A stretch of DNA of 64,000 nt, from contig OX344749.2 in assembly GCA_947034885.2 (NCBI GenBank), positions 36,017,182-36,081,181 on the forward strand. Direction: 5' to 3'. The notes beneath the pieces were generated by a model. That model saw nothing but the letters and a program-made list of their open reading frames with translations. It was not told the origin of the DNA and did not search any database. Positions 59,658 to 64,000 of the stretch are shown here, one piece after another. The DNA is from Thuidium tamariscinum. Taxonomy: Eukaryota; Streptophyta; Bryopsida; Hypnales; Thuidiaceae. Position 1 is the first letter of the stretch; every line of letters starts with the position of its first letter. Made by a program: the position numbers and the translations under genes.

Positions 59658-61513
59658 ATGGCGGTTGTGGCAGCCAGTTGGGTTCGCCCACGCTGTGCTG
59701 CTCTTGCGCCGCGAGTAGCTCAGAAATTCGAAGCAAACTCTTCTTCCAGTTTGTGTCTTTGTAACAACCCTAATCTAGGCTTTAATAGCAGAGTACTGCA
59801 GGGACGGAGATGGGAGAACAGCAGGGGGGCAGTGTTGCGAGGTCCATTGGGGAGGAATGTGGCAAAAGCCAGCGCCGATGACAACATGGACGATGAAGGC
59901 GTGGTGAAGGATATGGAGCGCTACCTGAATGAATTGTCCGTGGAGTACGAGAATGTCTGGGATACCAAGCCTGTATGGTATGTGTGCACTTTTCCTCTCA
60001 AGCTCTGTGTAGAAGAGTGCAGATTCTTGAATTTCAAATTTTGTTCTGATGTGGTTGATACACAATTTTGAGGAGAGCTTGAGATCTCCATTGATATTAT
60101 TCTTAATCCTTTATTAGCTGTATCATTTCCTGAATTGTCCGTGGAGTACGAGAATTTCTGGGATACCAAACCTGTATGGTATGTGTGCACTCTCCTTTTC
60201 AAGCTCTGTGTAGAAGAGTGCAAATTCTTGAATTTCAAATTTTATTTTGATGTGGTTGACACACAATTTTAAGGGGAGCTTGACATTTCTATTGATAGCG
60301 TTCTTAAACCTTTGTAAGATGCATTATTTGAGAATCGGAATTAGCATCGCATTCTAACATGGGTTTGAGATTGATGGACTTTCTGAGCGTGAATTTTATG
60401 AAATATTCTTCTACTCCCACACATTTTCTTGTACCTGCATTGATTTTGAGATTTGTAATCAGCATTACTGGTCTATGAACATTGCATTCTAAGATTGATC
60501 GACTTTCTAATCTTGAATTTTATGAAGTATTCTCCTACTGCGTGTATACTCTTATTGGCTCTTTGCCATGTGTTAATGATGCCAAGAAAGCAAGCTAGCA
60601 TACAAATGTCACCTAAACTTTTGATAGAATTGAAATGATGCATACAGATTCTGGAGTTTAGCGCAAGATCTCTAGAGAATTTTAGGTTAAGATCTCTTTT
60701 ACTCGTTGAATAGCCATTGCATGCAATTTTACTTGGTACTTCTAGTGATCTTTTGATAAGCCATGCATGCGATGATATTATAGTTACTCGTTTATTCGTA
60801 ATATATCGTCTTGTGTTATTTTGCAGTTTACCCCTAGAAAACAAGAATTCATGGGTTGAAAATGATCAATTTGATCGACCACATTGTAAAAATTGTTATT
60901 CAGATGGGGTTAAGTTTTATATGACTGAAAAAACATTGCATGCGTTGGTCACTAAGTGAAGTTTCACTTTGACCCACTACAATACCGGTATGCTACTTGA
61001 GAATCTCGGGGTTTAAGCGATAATTGCCAATGTTGAGTCACGATTCCGCATTGCTTCCTTGCAGGTGTCAGCCATGGACAATTGTGCTTACAGGAGTCAT
61101 TGGTATAAGCCTGTCGTGGTTAGTGATTAAATCCTCGGTAGTGACCGGGATTGTAGTAGTCTTGGTAGCCGCGTGGTGGTATCTCTTCCTCTACACGTAT
61201 CCTCTGGTGAGCTCCCAAACTCCTACAGTTTCCTCTAATGTGAGCTTTTTGAATGCTTGCTGGTGTGAAATAGCACATATGTCAGTGACGGTGAGTTTGG
61301 CAATCTTTCGATGTTTTCCTAAACAGAGATTGCATCAACCTGTTTTCCTAAACAGTAGAGTTTGGAACAATACACATCCCAATATACCTCTCTGCTTGGT
61401 TCATGAGACCTGGAATGTGTTTGCAGGCCTACACTGAAATGATTGCAGAAAGGCGGAGGAAGCAGAAGAATGGATCAGAAGACACTTTCGGGTTGCAAAC
61501 GAGAAAAGAGTAG
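59658..61513 (+). CDS. Small two-helix plastid-type membrane protein (DUF6737-like)
   Basis: Three plus exons: 59658-59977, 61065-61206 and 61427-61513, phases agreeing, 182 residues. The N-terminus (MAVVAASWVRPRCAALAPRV...) is Ala/Ser/Arg-rich with few acids, as in plastid transit peptides, to about residue 70. An acidic stretch follows (DDNMDDEGVVKDMERYLNEL), then WDTKPVWCQPWTIVLTG (101-117). Two hydrophobic spans at about 110-127 and 131-152 (VVLVAAWWYLFLYTYPL) come next, then a basic tail (ERRRKQK). The KPxWCQPW motif before paired helices recalls a small cyanobacterial/plastid membrane family that I remember as DUF6737; this was not checked and no function is known to me. Membrane location is inferred. 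A 201-bp tandem duplication covers the end of exon 1 and the start of intron 1. Confidence 0.85.
59931..60332 (+). repeat. 201-bp tandem duplication over an exon/intron border
   Basis: 59931-60131 is repeated at 60132-60332 with roughly 10-20 percent divergence. The first copy contains the last 47 bases of exon 1 and its splice donor (GTATGT at 59978). The second copy keeps a decayed version of the same exon end and an intact donor look-alike at about 60179, but lies within intron 1. The frame is closed between the two by a TGA ending at 60071. Confidence 0.9.
60350..60540. repeat. Second, diverged duplication in the same intron
   Basis: About 60 bp beginning GCATTCTAA and running through GATTGATGGACTTTCTGA, TTGAATTTTATGAA and TATTCTTCTACT occurs at 60350-60418 and again at 60482-60540. 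It also lies in intron 1 of the small plastid-type membrane-protein gene. Confidence 0.7.
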
Positions 61514-62172
61514 CCCCTTCCACTGCTATTATTCTTTCATAGTGTAGTTCTTACGTGAGAACTCCCCCTCACTTTCACAAACGAGACATCCATAACCAAG
61601 TTCAGTCCTTTTCATTGACTCTTCTGGATTAGCTTTCGAAGCATGTAGTTGCAACTATATACCTTGAATTCAGCCTGATGTTCCGGTGGTTCAAGTCCTA
61701 CCTGGAAATATCAGAAGAAAACTTGTGCAGAACTGTCATTGAGTTTCATTCATTCAGATTTCAAGTAATAGACTATCCATGTGTCAAAAAAGGTCGTACT
61801 TTTCAAAATTCAAAGTCTGTGATACCGATATATTTTTTTGTCACCTTCTACTGTACATCTGTCATGATGTGAAATTAAAGTTCTGGAGGGGATTTGCAAT
61901 AGTGAATACAGATAACTACTGTAGAAGTCTTATCCCGGTGAGTTCAAGTTCTCTTGGCTGCAATGTTTCCAAGCTGGGAACCTCCCAGACTAGGTTTGTA
62001 TGGAAAGTTGTTGCTTCAGCCACTTTGTATTTCTGAACATGTTTTAGGCTTTTGAAAGACATGGCTGTGTCTCTCTCGTCGTCTCTGGTGTGATTTTCAA
62101 GTGCTCCAGGCAACAAGTGGGTTGTGTGACTTTTCTCTCTTTTATTCCATGCAGAGCACCAGCCACAACCTA
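61514..62172. other. 3' flank of the small membrane-protein gene
   Basis: Probably 3' untranslated region followed by intergenic DNA. Short frames (61678-61872, 61779-62036, and 61916-62227 on the minus strand) overlap one another and resemble nothing I know. Confidence 0.4.
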
Positions 62173-62445
62173 AGGTAGGTACACCCAAAATGGCACCTGA
62201 CCTTAAAACGCCATCTATAATGTGCATACATTTCCAAAATTAGTCATGTACCCAAATTGTAGATGGTGCTTTTAGGAACAAATTTTGACTGTTAATAACT
62301 TTTGCATATGGTATCCAAATCCTTTGTTCTTTGGTGTGTTGGAATATGCTTTCACTTGTCAACAAGACTGTATAAAAATTTGAACAACATGATAATAGGA
62401 ACTAGGCATAGTAAAAATAAGTGGCGCTTTTGGGTGTACCCACCT
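62173..62445 (-). mobile_element. Family-D MITE, 273 bp, TA-flanked
   Basis: Ends AGGTAGGTACACCCAAAATG and CGCTTTTGGGTGTACCCACCT are inverted repeats, with TA at 62171-62172 and 62446-62447. It is an inverted relative of 7869-8147. It is non-coding. Confidence 0.85.
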
Positions 62446-64000
62446 TATAAAGTTACAATAGGATGCTCTTAAAACTGCCGGATTAGGTGCTCCATCTAGT
62501 CCAAATGTCGTTAGTGATTGTTTTGCAATTCGTAACATTATTAAGCAACATTACATTGCTTACCAATGAGGCAAGGGGCCCTTTTGCATGCTTTGAAAAA
62601 GGACCCCTACATCAAATAAAATTGTCTTAGAAGGCTCCTCAAACAACCTCAATCCTTGAATTAACAAAGAAGTCTTTCCCAAGTCTCTAGCAAAGTATAA
62701 TACCTTCCTAGCATGGGAGAATCCGTGCTTAATTATACAATGTTATGAATGGACTTGGGATTAAGGTTGTAAGAAAGAACCACATGTTAGGTTATCTACA
62801 TGTCAGGTTAGATGTTCATCCATTGGTTAATTTCACTACCATTCAACTTCACATTTACTTTAAGAATGGGATCTTGTAATCAAACCTTGGAGGTCCTTCA
62901 CTCTATGTCTTTCATTTCTTCATTATATATGAGTGAAATTCTTTGGTTTTAATTTTCAAAGATAAAATCACATGTCTTATAATTGTCCTAAAAATGGGGA
63001 AAATTCATGACAAATATAAATCATGATAAAAAAATCTGAAATGTGCACAATAGAAGGAAGTTTTAGTGATGAACATTGTGATATATATAAAATTTCTATG
63101 TCACTCTATATTAAAAACTTGGTTATAGATTCTCAATTTAAGACTTCCATGAAATATTTAATTTAAAGAATTTTTTAAAAATTCCAAGAGGAATAGAACC
63201 TACACTTCAAGAGCTTTGTTTAGATATTTTTGCTCAAAACCAAAAGAAATTGTTTTGAATGTCAAATTCAAATTTGAAGGGAAAAGAGCTCAATGAATTG
63301 AAATGCATTGTATAAAGAACCATTGTTTAGATACTCCACCCCATATAAAGTAAAATGAAAACAAAAACTTCTTGAACTTGGTTAACTCAATGATGTGGTT
63401 GTAGTATGAATAAAGTATACACAAAAAATTTGATGGAAATCATCCATTCTTCAATATGTACAAAGCATAGTTGACCATCCAAATGATACAATGTTCTTAG
63501 CATCCTTTGACTTGCAAATCAACATTGATTATCATTTGTTTCATCTAAGAGTAGTTTGTGAAAAAAATATCAAGGTTTTGAGGTAGAAATATCTAAAACC
63601 ATTCACTTATGGTGATGTATATGGATGGGAGTTAGAATTACTATTAGCTGTTATTTTTTACTAATAGACAAATACAAATCATACATTAAAAAAATCATGA
63701 ATTTGGAACAATTTTATAAGTTTTCTATAAATTGTCAAAGAGTTCTACAAGTTCATCGTTGAAGCACCTTTACAAAGACTTGAAATCATTCACTAAAGGC
63801 TCCAAACCATTGAGTGCAAGCTCTATTATCTTCCAACTTTGTTGTACCATGTGTAAAGATTATATAATCTTTAAAATGAAGCCAACTACATGCTGAAGGA
63901 CTTCTTGAACATAGGTCTATTTCCCTAAAGTAGGACATTAAAATCCATCTCACAAAGTGGGACCAATACTATACGTATAGGTTAGTTTCGACAATTCATG
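62446..64000. other. AT-rich intergenic right edge
   Basis: No gene, inverted-repeat element or promoter-like feature is recognised. A TAATATGGGGTAGAACC-type MITE end is not present. The window ends in ordinary AT-rich sequence. Confidence 0.45.

Noticed and set aside
1-64000. LTR retrotransposons or integrated virus
   Set aside because: No paired long terminal repeats, primer-binding site, gag/pol or coat-protein motifs were seen.

Overview
The window looks like nuclear DNA of a land plant or close streptophyte relative. All five recognisable genes are plant-type and split by GT-AG introns: a cell-wall XTH, a nucleolar FKBP, a plant-style Ctf4/AND-1 homologue and two proteins with plastid-transit-like N-termini. 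The DNA between them is very AT-rich and packed with short non-autonomous DNA transposons. The species cannot be named from the sequence; a non-seed plant or charophyte is a guess. No bacterial, viral or organellar block, CRISPR array or convincing tRNA/rRNA was seen.

Layout: 1-31.9 kb is a gene desert of MITE-like elements, mostly decayed and some nested, with tandem repeats and a possible LINE remnant. A plus-strand xyloglucan endotransglucosylase/hydrolase (XTH, 4 exons) lies at 31.9-33.9 kb. A minus-strand plastid-type multi-pass membrane protein (3 exons) lies at 37.3-40.0 kb, with G-boxes upstream. A plus-strand nucleolar FKBP peptidyl-prolyl isomerase (8 exons) lies at 44.5-47.4 kb, behind telo-box motifs. 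A minus-strand Ctf4/WDHD1/AND-1 homologue (9 exons) lies at 51.1-55.5 kb and lacks the usual N-terminal WD40 domain; an E2F-type site lies upstream. A plus-strand small plastid-type membrane protein (3 exons) lies at 59.7-61.5 kb, with a 201-bp tandem duplication across its first exon/intron border. All exon chains were joined by hand and checked for consistent phase, giving proteins of 341, 333, 408, 707 and 182 residues.

The genes alternate in strand and show no common pathway; each appears to have its own promoter. The mobile DNA is the other main content. It includes TTAA-flanked elements with CCC...GGG ends (piggyBac-like, one supported by a paralogous empty site in this window), a CAG-ended family with 8-bp target duplications (hAT-like, three copies), several families with AGG...CCT ends at TA targets (Tc1/mariner-like), and a family with CATTAG...CTAATG ends (six copies). 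No transposase gene was found, so all appear non-autonomous.
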